From Listeria floridensis FSL S10-1187 (GTDB taxonomy: Bacteria; Bacillota; Bacilli; Lactobacillales; Listeriaceae), in assembly GCF_000525875.1 (NCBI RefSeq), contig NZ_AODF01000001.1, positions 1 to 64,000 on the forward strand: a stretch of DNA of 64,000 bases. The letters are read 5' to 3'. Positions within the stretch are counted from its first letter, which is position 1; each line of letters starts with the position of its first letter. A program made the translations under genes and the position numbers. A model generated the notes under the pieces. The model saw only the letters and a list, made by a program, of their open reading frames with translations, had not been told where the DNA came from and made no database searches. Positions 55,739 to 64,000 of the stretch are shown one piece after another.

Positions 55739-57553
55739 TTAAACAGCTTGTGCACCTGTAAATTGACTATTATATAGGTCGGCATAAAAGCCTTTCTCAG
55801 CGAGCAATTCTTGGTGCGTACCTTGCTCGATCACATTGCCGTGGTTCATCACGAGAATAAGATCAGCATCACGAATCGTTGACAACCGGTGAGCGATCAC
55901 GAAACTCGTCCGCCCTTTCATCAAGTTGCCCATCGCAAGTTGAATATTAAGCTCTGTCCGTGTATCTACACTTGATGTCGCTTCATCGAGAATTAAAATC
56001 GACGGATCAGACAAAATTGCACGTGCAATTGTCAGCAGTTGTTTTTGTCCTTGCGAAATATTCGTTCCTTCTTCATTCAGAACCGTATCATAACCATCTG
56101 GCAAGCGGCGGATAAAGTCATCTGCATATGCGGCTTTGGCTGCTGCAACAACTTCTTCTTGAGTAGCTCCGTCGCGCCCATAAGCGATGTTTTCAGCAAT
56201 CGTACCATTAAAGAGCCACGTATCTTGCAGTACCATACCGAATTTAGCCCGAACGTCATCCTTCGTCATATCTCGAGTATCGACACCTTCCACTCGGATT
56301 GAACCGCCATCAACATCATAGAAGCGCATCAGCAAGTTAATGATCGTCGTCTTCCCTGCCCCAGTTGGTCCAACAATTGCTACCATTTGTCCTTCATCTA
56401 CTTTAAAGCTCAAATCATTCATAAGCGGCTTGTCTGGAGTGTAACCAAACTTAACGTGATCGAAAACGATATTTTGTTTTTCGGATTCAATTACTTGAAC
56501 ATGTTCTGGAATCACATCTTGTTCTTCTTGCTCATCCATAATTTCAAAAACACGTTCTGCCGAAGCGATCGTCGATTGAATCACGTTGGCAATATTGGCC
56601 ACACTTGAAATAGGTTGTGAGAAAAGTTGAACATATTGCGTAAACGATTGAATATCCCCTACTTGAATCGTACCATTCGTCACAAAAATCCCGCCGCCGA
56701 CACAGACTGCCACATAGCCGAGGTTGCCGACAAATTGCATCATCGGCATCATAATCCCCGAAATAAACTGCGCTTTTTTAGCCGCTGTGTAGTAATCTTC
56801 ATTAACGGTTTCAAATTTCGCCAAGGTATTCTTTTCTTGTCCGAAAGCTTTTACGATGGTCTGTCCACCATAAGTTTCTTCTACCGTATCATTTAAAATC
56901 CCGAGATTTCTCTGTTGCGCCGCAAAGAATGCTTGCGACTTTCCGGCAATAATCGCAACGATAATAATGCTTAGTGGCACAGTTGCAACCACAATCAAGG
57001 TCATCTGCCAACTAATCGTAAGCATCATAATTAATACACCGACTAGCTGCACTATCGCCGTGATCGCTTGCGTAAGCGACTGTTGCAATGTGTTGGCAAT
57101 ATTATCCATATCATTAACTGCCCGGCTTAAAATATCTCCGTTTGAGCGCGTGTCGTAATACTTAAGTGGCAGGCGCGCCATCTTTTCCTTCAAATCTCTC
57201 CGCATGTCATAAACCGTCCGCTGAGCAACGCTTGACATCACGAATTGTTGGATGAAGCTGAAAATCGAACTGCCCAGATAGAGTAGGAATACTAAAAATA
57301 AGATGTCGAAAATTTTGTCGTCATTGATTCCCGCTGGACTCATGACACCTTTAAAGATTTCCGTCGTTGCCTTCCCAAGCTCTTTTGGACTGAAAATGTT
57401 AAATATAGTTGAGAGGATTGCAAATAAGAATACAACCGAAATAGCAATCGTACGCGGCTTCATATAGCCTAATAACCGCATCAGTGTCTTCTTAAAATCC
57501 TTCGGTTTCGAGGTGACTGCCATGCCACCACCATGACCATGTCCTGGACTCAT
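55739..57553 (-). CDS. ABC exporter half-transporter, canonical ATPase site
   Basis: 604 residues. Six-helix type I exporter domain (about 30-330) followed by the ATPase: Walker A GPTGAGKTT, signature ISQGQKQ, Walker B ILILDEATSSVD with the catalytic Glu, and H-loop IAHRLST. Multidrug/lipid exporter of the LmrCD/BmrCD/YfiBC kind. The N-terminal GHGHGGGM stretch is histidine/glycine-rich. Overlaps its partner by four bases and forms a heterodimer with it. Confidence 0.93.
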   Translation of the reverse strand: MSPGHGHGGGMAVTSKPKDFKKTLMRLLGYMKPRTIAISVVFLFAILSTIFNIFSPKELGKATTEIFKGVMSPAGINDDKIFDILFLVFLLYLGSSIFSFIQQFVMSSVAQRTVYDMRRDLKEKMARLPLKYYDTRSNGDILSRAVNDMDNIANTLQQSLTQAITAIVQLVGVLIMMLTISWQMTLIVVATVPLSIIIVAIIAGKSQAFFAAQQRNLGILNDTVEETYGGQTIVKAFGQEKNTLAKFETVNEDYYTAAKKAQFISGIMMPMMQFVGNLGYVAVCVGGGIFVTNGTIQVGDIQSFTQYVQLFSQPISSVANIANVIQSTIASAERVFEIMDEQEEQDVIPEHVQVIESEKQNIVFDHVKFGYTPDKPLMNDLSFKVDEGQMVAIVGPTGAGKTTIINLLMRFYDVDGGSIRVEGVDTRDMTKDDVRAKFGMVLQDTWLFNGTIAENIAYGRDGATQEEVVAAAKAAYADDFIRRLPDGYDTVLNEEGTNISQGQKQLLTIARAILSDPSILILDEATSSVDTRTELNIQLAMGNLMKGRTSFVIAHRLSTIRDADLILVMNHGNVIEQGTHQELLAEKGFYADLYNSQFTGAQAV

Positions 57554-59273
57554 GCTATCTCCTCCTCTGAAAGTTGCGAACGCATAATTTCGCGATAAAT
57601 TTCGTTTGATTCTTTAAGCTCTTCGTGAGTACCAATTCCGGCTACTGTTCCTTCATTTAAAACAATGATTTGGTCAGAATCTACAACCGAAGTAATCCGC
57701 TGCGCGACGATAATCGTAACAGCATTTTCAGTTTCCGGTTTTAAATTTTTACGTAGAGCAGCATCCGTTTTAAAATCAAGCGCCGAGAAGCTGTCATCAA
57801 AAATATAAATTTCTGGTTTGCGAATTAAAGCGCGAGCAATGGCAAGGCGTTGTTTTTGTCCGCCAGAAAAGTTATTTCCGCCTTGTTCAACGCGAGCATG
57901 AAGCCCTTTCGACTGACGTTCAACAAAATTTTTCGCTTGAGCAATTTCGAGCGCATCCCAAATTTCGCCTTCTGTCGCATCTTCTTTACCATAACGCATA
58001 TTCGACTCAATATCCCCAGTAAATAAAACGGCCTTTTGCGGCACTAAGCCGATTTTTTCGCGTAATGCTTCCTGCTCCATTTCGCGAACATCCACACCGT
58101 TTACCTTCACAGAACCAGATTCGACATCATAGAAGCGCGGAATCATGTTTACAAGTGTAGACTTGCCTGACCCGGTACTTCCAATAATTGCAATGGTTTC
58201 ACCGGCTCGGGCTTTAAAAGATATATTTTCGAGCACCGGTTTTTCCGCCCCTTCATAACGGAACGTTGCCTCTTCAAACTCAAGCATGACCGGTTTGTCG
58301 CTCGTTTTTGGTGTAGCCGGATCTACAATTTCAGCATTCATATCAAGCACTTCATTAATCCGTTCAGCTGAAGCTCCAGCACGCGGAATGAAAATAAAGA
58401 CTGCAGAAAGCATCATGAAACTCATCATGATCTGCATAGCGTATTGGATAAATGCCATCAAATCGCCGACCATCATGCTGCCTTCGCTGATGAAGTGTGA
58501 ACCAATCCAGATGATTGCGATACTCGTAAGATTCATAATCAGCATCATGATTGGGCTCATGAGCGCAAGCAAGCGGTTTACTCCGATCGCAGTCACGGCA
58601 TAATCATTATTGGCTTCTTCAAATTTAGAAAGTTCATCTTTGTTGCGGTTAAATGCACGAATAACACGAATCCCCGTCAAACCTTCCCGAATGACGCGGT
58701 TTAATTTATCCATCTTTTTTTGCAGATTTTTAAACATTGGCATCGCTTTTCCGCCAAGTCCAATTACAAGCAAAAGCAGAAGCGGCAACACAACCACGAA
58801 AATAAGCGAAAGTTTAGCGTCATGCTGACCGCCATAATAATTCCGCCTATCAGCATGATTGGTGCCATCACCATCATCCGAAGCATCATATAAAGGACGT
58901 TTTGAATTTGAACCACATCATTTGTTGTCCTTGTGATTAATGACGAAGTTCCCACTTTATTAAATTCCTGCAATGAAAAATTTTCAACTTGATTAAAAAT
59001 CTTGTCACGTAAATCGCGTCCGAACCCCATCGAAATTCGCGATGCTAAATAAACGATGACAACAGATAAAAGAACGGCTCCGGCAGAAATCAAAAGCATG
59101 AAAGAACCCGTCTTCCAAATATAGCCTTTGTCGCCTTGGACAATTCCTTTATCAATAATATTCGACATTAGCGTTGGTAAATATAGCTGTCCTAAAACTT
59201 GGACAAATGTAAGAATAAGTACTACTGCAATTCCAAGCGAGTACGGTTTCAGCCGTTTCATTAAACGCATCAT
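57550..59273 (-). CDS. ABC exporter half-transporter, degenerate ATPase site (one indel)
   Basis: About 574 residues. One base appears to be missing near 58818, the only deletion-type break in the window. Six-helix domain, Walker A GSTGSGKST and signature FSGGQKQR. The Walker B reads IYIFDDSFSALD, with Asp instead of the catalytic Glu, and the H-loop reads VAQRITS, with Gln instead of His. So this subunit carries the degenerate site of an asymmetric heterodimer, as in BmrCD or TM287/288. The ATG overlaps the MarR stop. Confidence 0.9.
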
Positions 59274-59752
59274 TTTGGCGCTTCGCCTCCTTCTTCATAG
59301 TTCGCTTTGCTGTTTAAATAGTCCGTAAGTTTGCTGAGTAGACGGATTAATGTCCGCATGTCCTCTTCTCCTAAGTAATCTTGCATATCAAGGAAGCTTT
59401 CACGAAAATACTCGACTATTTGATCAGTCAGTTTTTTCCCTTTATCCGTAAAATTAATGTAAGCTGCCCGCTTATCCGCAGGATTTTGGATTCGCGTAAT
59501 TAATCCTTTTCCCTCTAGGGCATTGATTTGCTGGGTAACACTCGGTTTAGATACGCGTAGCCGCTTTCCAATTTCGCTTACACTGACACCAAGCTCTGAA
59601 TCACTCATGCGAACACCGTGAAATAACGTAAACATGAAACGAATCTCAGCTTTTGTGTAACCGTCAATCTGGAAGTTCATCATTTCAGCACGCTTGAAGT
59701 GCATGAAAGCCCGTACAACTGATTGTCCTAAATCCAACTCTTCTGATTGCAT
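59270..59752 (-). CDS. MarR family regulator of the ABC exporter
   Basis: 160 residues. Winged helix in VSVSEIGKRLRVSKPSVTQQINALEGKGLITRIQNPADKRAAYI. First gene of the operon with the two exporter genes (four-base overlap). Inverted repeats lie over and just after its promoter, indicating autoregulation. Inducer unknown. Confidence 0.9.
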   Translation of the reverse strand: MQSEELDLGQSVVRAFMHFKRAEMMNFQIDGYTKAEIRFMFTLFHGVRMSDSELGVSVSEIGKRLRVSKPSVTQQINALEGKGLITRIQNPADKRAAYINFTDKGKKLTDQIVEYFRESFLDMQDYLGEEDMRTLIRLLSKLTDYLNSKANYEEGGEAPK

Positions 59753-59772
59753 CTCATTGCCCTCCTTTTTAT

Positions 59773-59816
59773 TTAGTTTACTTAACTAAGTATATGAATT
59801 TTTGACTAAAAGTCAA
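59773..59816 (-). promoter_or_regulatory. MarR-exporter promoter with two dyads
   Basis: Minus-strand TTGACT (59816-59811), 16 bases, TATACT (59794-59789). The palindrome TTGACT-AAA-AGTCAA (59802-59816) covers the -35 box, and TTAGTT-N5-AACTAA (59773-59789) abuts the -10 box. Either or both are likely MarR operators. Confidence 0.65.
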
Positions 59817-59961
59817 GTAAAAGATTCGTCATTTTTCCTAATCAAAGTGTAAGAAATTAAACATCTTTAAATTATTCAAAAAAGGCTATACTTATAGAAG
59901 TGATTCGCTTATAATATGTCTTGCTACTAGTTTCATTCCCTTTTTGAAAGGAGGACGATAA

Positions 59962-61299
59962 ATGGATTCAAAGAAGACCGCTTCTCTCAGTTTATTTGCA
60001 CTCGCTTGGCCAATATTTCTCGAACAATTTTTACGTATCATGATGAGTTATATTGATGTTTTTATGTTAGGGCATTATTCGGACGAAGCCGTTGCTGCAA
60101 CTGGGGTAGCTAATCAAATTCTTGTTATTTCTATTATTATGTACGGTTTTATTAGCGTCGGTGTACAAATTCTGCTTGCACAAATGATAGGTGCGAGAAA
60201 ACACGATATGATCGAAAAAATTATTACAAACGGGTTGATTGTCGCCTTTCTAATTGGACTGGTTATGAGTGTTGTTTTTATCTTCGCAAGCGACAGCTTC
60301 CTTCGACTTGTTGGCTTGAACGAAGAGCTTGTCCGTGTCGGATCGCCATTTCTTGAAATCATCGGCGGGAGTTCGATTATCATTGCGATTCACTCTTCGA
60401 TTTTGCCAATTCTTCGTGTTCACGGCTATGTACGCCAAGCCATGCTTGTTCCAATCACACTCAGTATTATTAACGTAATCGGCAATTATTTATTTCTTTA
60501 TGGCCCGCTAAGCTTCCTTGATCTTGGTGTGGCTGGAGTTGGGATAGCGACTATGGCGGCGAATTTTATCGGGATGGTCATGGCTGTTTATATGTTGAAA
60601 AAATATATTGGATATATATTCACTTTCGGGAAACTCAAATTTTATTCTAAAAAGCTACTCTTCGCCATTTTACGGCTAGGCCTACCCTCAGCTGGGGAAA
60701 ACATGTCCTATGCCGGTTCTCAGTTAGTTGTCACTGCAATCATCGCGTTACTCGGAACGGAAGCTTTGACGACAAAAGTCTATGCGTCAAGCGTAAGTCA
60801 GTTTGTAGCTCTATTTGCCATTGCGATCGGTCAAGCTTCACAAATTCTCATCGGACGCTCGGTCGGCGCAAAGGAACTTGACAAAGCCTATAACCAAGGG
60901 CTTCGCAGCTGGAAAATTGGACTCGCCATTGCGCTTTCGGTCAGCATTTTGCTTTATCTCTTTGCCGAGCCGATTATGGGGCTTTTCACGGACAGCGAAA
61001 CGATTATCCAGATGACGAAAGAGCTATTTTTACTTTCGATCGGGCTTGAACTTTTCCGTGCTACAAATATTATTTTAATCAGTAGTCTTAATTCAACAGG
61101 AGATGTGCGCTTCCCGTTCATTGTCGGCATCATTGTCATGTGGATTGTCAGTCTGCCGTTTTCTTATCTTCTCGGAATCACAGCAGGGCTTGGTCTAGTC
61201 GGCGTTTGGCTTGCTTACTTGATTGACGAAGGCATTCGTTCAATTTTGATGTATCGCAGGTGGCGCAGTAAAGTGTGGACGCTCAAATCTGTATTATAA
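59962..61299 (+). CDS. MATE family efflux transporter
   Basis: 445 residues, twelve transmembrane helices. Starts with LFALAWPIFLEQFLRIMMSYIDVFMLGHYSDEAVAATGVANQ, the usual MATE opening. Exports drugs or organic cations using a proton or sodium gradient. Ribosome site AAAGGAGG. Divergent from the MarR-ABC exporter operon, with which it may share a stress role. Confidence 0.94.
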   Translation: MDSKKTASLSLFALAWPIFLEQFLRIMMSYIDVFMLGHYSDEAVAATGVANQILVISIIMYGFISVGVQILLAQMIGARKHDMIEKIITNGLIVAFLIGLVMSVVFIFASDSFLRLVGLNEELVRVGSPFLEIIGGSSIIIAIHSSILPILRVHGYVRQAMLVPITLSIINVIGNYLFLYGPLSFLDLGVAGVGIATMAANFIGMVMAVYMLKKYIGYIFTFGKLKFYSKKLLFAILRLGLPSAGENMSYAGSQLVVTAIIALLGTEALTTKVYASSVSQFVALFAIAIGQASQILIGRSVGAKELDKAYNQGLRSWKIGLAIALSVSILLYLFAEPIMGLFTDSETIIQMTKELFLLSIGLELFRATNIILISSLNSTGDVRFPFIVGIIVMWIVSLPFSYLLGITAGLGLVGVWLAYLIDEGIRSILMYRRWRSKVWTLKSVL

Positions 61300-61309
61300 C
61301 TTACAAAAC

Positions 61310-61400
61310 TGTCACGCGAATTTCAGAAATTGTCACATGATTCGAATGAACGCTAAACATCCTTCCTTTATAATGAAACTATGATAAAGGAAAGGATGTT
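61310..61400 (+). promoter_or_regulatory. Direct repeats and dyad upstream of the DUF4870-type gene
   Basis: Two TGTCAC repeats start 21 bases apart (61310 and 61331). Beyond them, AACATCCTTCCTTTAT (61356-61371) is complementary to 61384-61400 with one bulge. The right arm contains the AAAGGA ribosome site, and the loop side includes TATAAT at 61369-61374. Confidence 0.45.
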
Positions 61401-61404
61401 TTTT

Positions 61405-61755
61405 ATGAACAGCCACAAAATGGTTAAATCGCTCAGCTATTTCAGCATATTTTTCGCGCCGATCTTAGTTCCGCTTTTCATTTGGGTTTTTGGCGAGGCA
61501 AAAGACATTCGTCATCATGCTAAAATCGCGCTTATCTCTCATCTTGCACCAACTATCGCTTTATTCTTTGCATTTTCGATTTTCTCACTTGCACATATCA
61601 GCACCGATAGCGCGGATACTTTAGGATTTATCGCTTTTGCAGGAATAATTTCGTTTATTATCTTTTCTATTGTATTATTTTTCTTCAATATCATTCGAGG
61701 TGTACAAATGCTCGTTCAAGATGATGAAGATTATTATGCCGCTGAATATAAATAA
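61405..61755 (+). CDS. Small membrane protein (DUF4870-like)
   Basis: 116 residues from the ATG at 61405. Three transmembrane helices (about 10-27, 42-63 and 70-98). FAPILVPLFIWVFGEAKDIRHHAKIALISHLAP resembles DUF4870 proteins. An ATG at 61381 would add eight residues but sits in the hairpin. Function unknown; relatives are often envelope-stress linked. Confidence 0.75.
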   Translation: MNSHKMVKSLSYFSIFFAPILVPLFIWVFGEAKDIRHHAKIALISHLAPTIALFFAFSIFSLAHISTDSADTLGFIAFAGIISFIIFSIVLFFFNIIRGVQMLVQDDEDYYAAEYK

Positions 61756-61758
61756 GTC

Positions 61759-61792
61759 AAAAAGCCGGAACAGCACATCCGGCTTTTTTTTT
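61759..61792 (+). terminator. Terminator of the DUF4870-like gene
   Basis: 9-bp stem 61761-61769 with 61778-61786, then a T run. Confidence 0.88.
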
Positions 61793-61831
61793 GATATACT
61801 AGATACGTGAAAAAATGGGGGTGAAAAATAG

Positions 61832-62224
61832 GTGCGCTTTATATTTGCTTACTTAACCGTGTTTGTCTTAGGAATTTTTTCTTGTCTGGGACTTGAAGCG
61901 CTGCTTTTCGGCGAACTGACAGCTCAGCTTATTTTTACCGCAATATTATTTGCTGCGCCGATCGTCCTTGTTGGCGGGACAGTTGCCGAAATTTATTACG
62001 GTTTTGGAAAACGCGTTTCTTGGCAACGATTTGCAATTTACGGCTTTGGTTTTGGTTTATTTGTAACCATTATTATCACAAGTATTTTGCAAATAGCGTC
62101 GATGGCCGTTGTCATTTTGATTTCTATTTTAGGTGGCCTAGCCGCTGCCGTCTTGGCTTTGATTTTCTTCAGTTTCCGTGGCGGAAAATCCGGCAGCGGA
62201 AAAGCAGTTAATCGTGCTGAATAA
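61832..62224 (+). CDS. Four-helix membrane protein, unknown
   Basis: 130 residues from a GTG with GGGGGTGA upstream. Four transmembrane segments (about 4-24, 30-50, 66-88 and 92-113), then a short basic tail RGGKSGSGK. No family recognised. Own terminator downstream. Confidence 0.65.
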   Translation: MRFIFAYLTVFVLGIFSCLGLEALLFGELTAQLIFTAILFAAPIVLVGGTVAEIYYGFGKRVSWQRFAIYGFGFGLFVTIIITSILQIASMAVVILISILGGLAAAVLALIFFSFRGGKSGSGKAVNRAE

Positions 62225-62228
62225 AAAC

Positions 62229-62284
62229 AATGAAGAACAGCTGCTTGCATGTTATGCGTTGCTGCTTTCTTCATTTTTTTTTGT
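62229..62284 (+). terminator. Terminator after the four-helix protein gene
   Basis: Stem about 62229-62241 with 62261-62275, then a long T run. Confidence 0.82.
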
Positions 62285-62380
62285 TTTTCCTAAAGAAGTT
62301 TTAAATAACTTATACTTAGAGAAACGGAGATTATCTCACGAAACAGTCTCACTTAAAAGGGTTACAACAAAACGGGATGT

Positions 62381-62512
62381 ATGAAATATAGACAACTTAT
62401 GACCATGAATATTTTGCTCTCTGCTTTATTTACGATCTCTCAAGTACATATTTATTTGTTGAAGTATTGTGTTCAGATGGTCAAACTGCTGGATCATCGA
62501 GGCAATAAGTAG
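62381..62512 (+). CDS. Possible 43-residue small protein
   Basis: ATG at 62381, TAG at 62510. The product starts MKYRQLMTMN, has a hydrophobic stretch (NILLSALFTISQ) and a basic end (KLLDHRGNK). The ribosome site is poor (GGGATG two bases before the ATG). A terminator follows at 62547. It could be a small membrane peptide, a type I toxin-like peptide, or chance within a small RNA. The rest of 62,285-62,646 shows nothing else I can assign. Confidence 0.3.
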   Translation: MKYRQLMTMNILLSALFTISQVHIYLLKYCVQMVKLLDHRGNK

Positions 62513-62545
62513 TGCGCTTATGCGACGAGTGACAATCCTCAAAAT

Positions 62546-62583
62546 AAAAGCCCATTGCTGAGCACACAGCAACGAGCTTTTTG
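62546..62583. terminator. Bidirectional terminator
   Basis: Imperfect stem 62547-62560 with 62567-62580 with A-rich and T-rich flanks; serves the region to the left and the GNAT gene on the minus strand. Confidence 0.75.
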
Positions 62584-62646
62584 ATGTAACTAGATCATCT
62601 TTTCGAAATCACTCTATCAATGTATCTTTGAAAGCAAACTTTAAAC

Positions 62647-63150
62647 CTACCTCTCATCTTCTTCCACATTATGAGTCAAATGAAGCCGAACTGTTGGGAG
62701 TTTGTAGCCATAAAAATCATCATCAAACCGTTCAAATTCAACAAAGCCTTTACGTAAATAAAATGTAAGCGCCGATTCATTTTCTGCCTCAACATTTACA
62801 AACATCGGAAGCGGTAAATTAAAAAGATGAATACCTTCTTCTAAAATTCGTGTCCCGTAGCCCTTCAACTTTTCGTCTGGTAGCAAATAAAATGCTGATA
62901 GTTCGCTTTTCCCTTTATCCAGTTCGATAAAATTGGCAAAGCCGAGAATTTCACCTTCCCGTTCGAGTACTACAAACGGCGTCGCACTGATTCGATTTTG
63001 CAGTGTATCTTCATTGTAAAATTTGTTTAAAAAGCTGTCTTGAACTTCTTCTGGAATAATTGTTTCATAGGTATCATGAAAGGAAATGACTGCCACATTT
63101 CGAATAAATTTCGCATCTTTCGGCTCTGCTTTTCTAATTATTGTCGTCAT
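62647..63150 (-). CDS. GNAT family N-acetyltransferase
   Basis: 167 residues from the ATG at 63150 (AGGGGG seven bases upstream). GNAT core: [50 protein letters not shown] (acetyl-CoA loop) and [16 protein letters not shown]. Similar in outline to Bacillus PaiA-type polyamine acetyltransferases; the substrate is not certain. Confidence 0.9.
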   Translation of the reverse strand: MTTIIRKAEPKDAKFIRNVAVISFHDTYETIIPEEVQDSFLNKFYNEDTLQNRISATPFVVLEREGEILGFANFIELDKGKSELSAFYLLPDEKLKGYGTRILEEGIHLFNLPLPMFVNVEAENESALTFYLRKGFVEFERFDDDFYGYKLPTVRLHLTHNVEEDER

Positions 63151-63198
63151 CACGAAACCCCCTAATTAAAGCGTTGCCAATATTTACCCTTTTTCCCT

Positions 63199-63247
63199 TG
63201 TCAAAAAACCTTTTTAATGTTAACCTTTAAAAATAAAAGTTTACAAT
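63199..63247 (+). promoter_or_regulatory. BirA-type operator and promoter of bioY
   Basis: ATGTTAACC (63217-63225) and AGTTTACAAT (63238-63247) form the inverted halves of a BirA box (TTGTTAACC-N-GGTTTACAA style). TTGTCA at 63199-63204, 17 bases before TAACCT, gives a promoter that the box overlaps. The site ends just before the ribosome site. Confidence 0.65.
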
Positions 63248-63261
63248 AGGAGGAACTTGTT

Positions 63262-63816
63262 TTGCGAAATCAACAATTAAAATTTCTGATATTGGATTCA
63301 TTGTTTGCCATTATCATTGCTATTTTAGCACAAGTTGCCATTCCGATTGGTCCTATTCCATTTACAGGACAGACCTTTGCAATTGGACTTGCTGCAACAA
63401 TTTTAGGGGCAAAACACGGAACCATTTCGGTTTTTGTCTACATTATGCTCGGCATAATCGGTATCCCCGTTTTTCAAGGGATGACTGCCGGAATAGGTAT
63501 TCTCATTGGAATTACAGGCGGATATATCATCGGCTTCTTAGCCAATACCTTCATTACAGGATACATCCTAGATAAAACGCGCTATACGACTGGGATAGCC
63601 ATCACTGCGAACATTATCGGGGCGCTATTCACACTTCTCTTTGGAATGATTTGGCTTAAAATTGGAGCAGGAATGTCCCTTACCAAATCCTTTTACATCG
63701 GATTTCTCCCTTTTCTCATCCCAGGCATTATCAAGGCTGCCCTTGCCGGCATTTTCGGAATTATGATTCGAAATCGGTTGGTTAAAAGCCGCCTACTTTC
63801 AGAGAAAAAGCTTTAA
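63262..63816 (+). CDS. bioY: BioY, biotin ECF-transporter substrate-binding subunit
   Basis: 184 residues from a TTG with AGGAGG eight bases upstream. Six transmembrane helices. Conserved PFTGQTFAIGLAATILGAKHG and GIIGIPVFQGMTAGIG segments define BioY. It binds biotin with high affinity and works with a shared EcfA-EcfA'-EcfT module encoded elsewhere. The BirA-type site suggests repression when biotin is plentiful. Confidence 0.95.
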   Translation: MRNQQLKFLILDSLFAIIIAILAQVAIPIGPIPFTGQTFAIGLAATILGAKHGTISVFVYIMLGIIGIPVFQGMTAGIGILIGITGGYIIGFLANTFITGYILDKTRYTTGIAITANIIGALFTLLFGMIWLKIGAGMSLTKSFYIGFLPFLIPGIIKAALAGIFGIMIRNRLVKSRLLSEKKL

Positions 63817-63907
63817 ACGCTCATCGTTACACAGTTCAATTAATACAAAAACCCCTGATTCTTGATTATAATAGAAAAGTAAATTTTTGAAAAAGGGGAA
63901 GCTACAT

Positions 63908-64000
63908 ATGTCATTTGAAAAAGAGCTGGAAGAGTCTCACGGTGATTTATTGCAGCAGTTGCAGTCAAAAAGGGAAGCCGTTCTTCCATACTCACGAGTT
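63908..64000 (+). CDS. Start of a gene cut by the window end
   Basis: ATG at 63908 preceded by AAAGGGGAAG. The first 31 residues (MSFEKELEESHGDLLQQL..., ending PYSRV) are soluble, charged and helical. Upstream a TATAAT lies near 63870. Too little sequence to name. Confidence 0.6.
   Translation, partial: MSFEKELEESHGDLLQQLQSKREAVLPYSRV

Noticed and set aside
55591-55785. N-terminal extension of the first rhodanese
   Set aside because: It would cross the CstR-type operator and promoter and the previous terminator region. The ATG at 55590 has a good ribosome site.
1-64000. CRISPR arrays, tRNA/rRNA genes, insertion sequences
   Set aside because: No regularly spaced direct repeats, cloverleaf-forming sequences, rRNA segments or transposase genes were recognised on either strand.

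Overview
The window reads as a chromosomal segment of a low-G+C Gram-positive bacterium of the genus Listeria (sensu lato). The order ecsB-ecsA / hit / prsA / yhaM-yhaN-yhaO / yheA-yheB / fumC / ABC genes / class A PBP, then PiT, arpJ, a purine permease, a PfpI-like protein with an LhrA-like RNA, yitW/yitV/yitU-like genes, yisL, addAB, an IDEAL protein and comK, follows the order I know from L. monocytogenes EGD-e (about lmo2214 to lmo2270). The proteins are clearly divergent from L. monocytogenes, so a distant Listeria species is likely; I cannot name it.

Layout. 1-608: an inverted duplication of the ecsB 3' end, probably an assembly fold-back. 0.3-19 kb: ABC export (Ecs), protein folding (PrsA), RNA/DNA nucleases (YhaM, YhaN/YhaO), fumarase, a yxlEFG-like ABC operon with a MarR regulator, and a class A PBP. 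19-31 kb: a SigB-type promoter driving a cysteine-less ArsC-like protein and a cation diffusion facilitator; a CNNM/CorC transporter with a structured leader; an AT-rich secreted papain-like protein with a small membrane protein; AlkD and an aldo-keto reductase; a DUF47/PiT phosphate pair; an amino-acid ABC transporter. 31-46 kb: metabolic and housekeeping genes, LhrA, and the AddAB helicase-nuclease. 46.8-53 kb: an intact comK followed by an accessory stretch (XRE regulator, a leader-peptide plus hairpin upstream of a CD3324-type gene, a FusB/EF-G-binding protein, two paralogous Crp/Fnr regulators, an Eis-like acetyltransferase, an azoreductase). 53-55.8 kb: a persulfide-detoxification operon (two rhodaneses, CoA-disulfide reductase-rhodanese, CstR). 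55.7-64 kb: a MarR-controlled heterodimeric ABC exporter, a MATE pump, small membrane proteins, a GNAT and a biotin transporter under a BirA-type site.

Quality caveat. At least 14 genes are split by single-base indels, with two or three further suspected cases at gene ends or starts. Almost all are one extra base in A/T runs of 6-9, and removing it gives a full-length protein every time. I give whole-gene coordinates and flag each break. The inverted copy at 1-302 has different homopolymer lengths from its partner, which supports base-calling or assembly error over real pseudogenes.

No tRNA, rRNA, insertion sequence, CRISPR array or complete prophage was seen. The most interesting non-obvious signals are the leader-peptide/hairpin unit at 47,854-48,049, the leader of the CNNM gene at 20,702-20,940, the catalytically empty ArsC-like protein under a SigB promoter, and the papain-like/membrane protein module at 23.3-24.6 kb.
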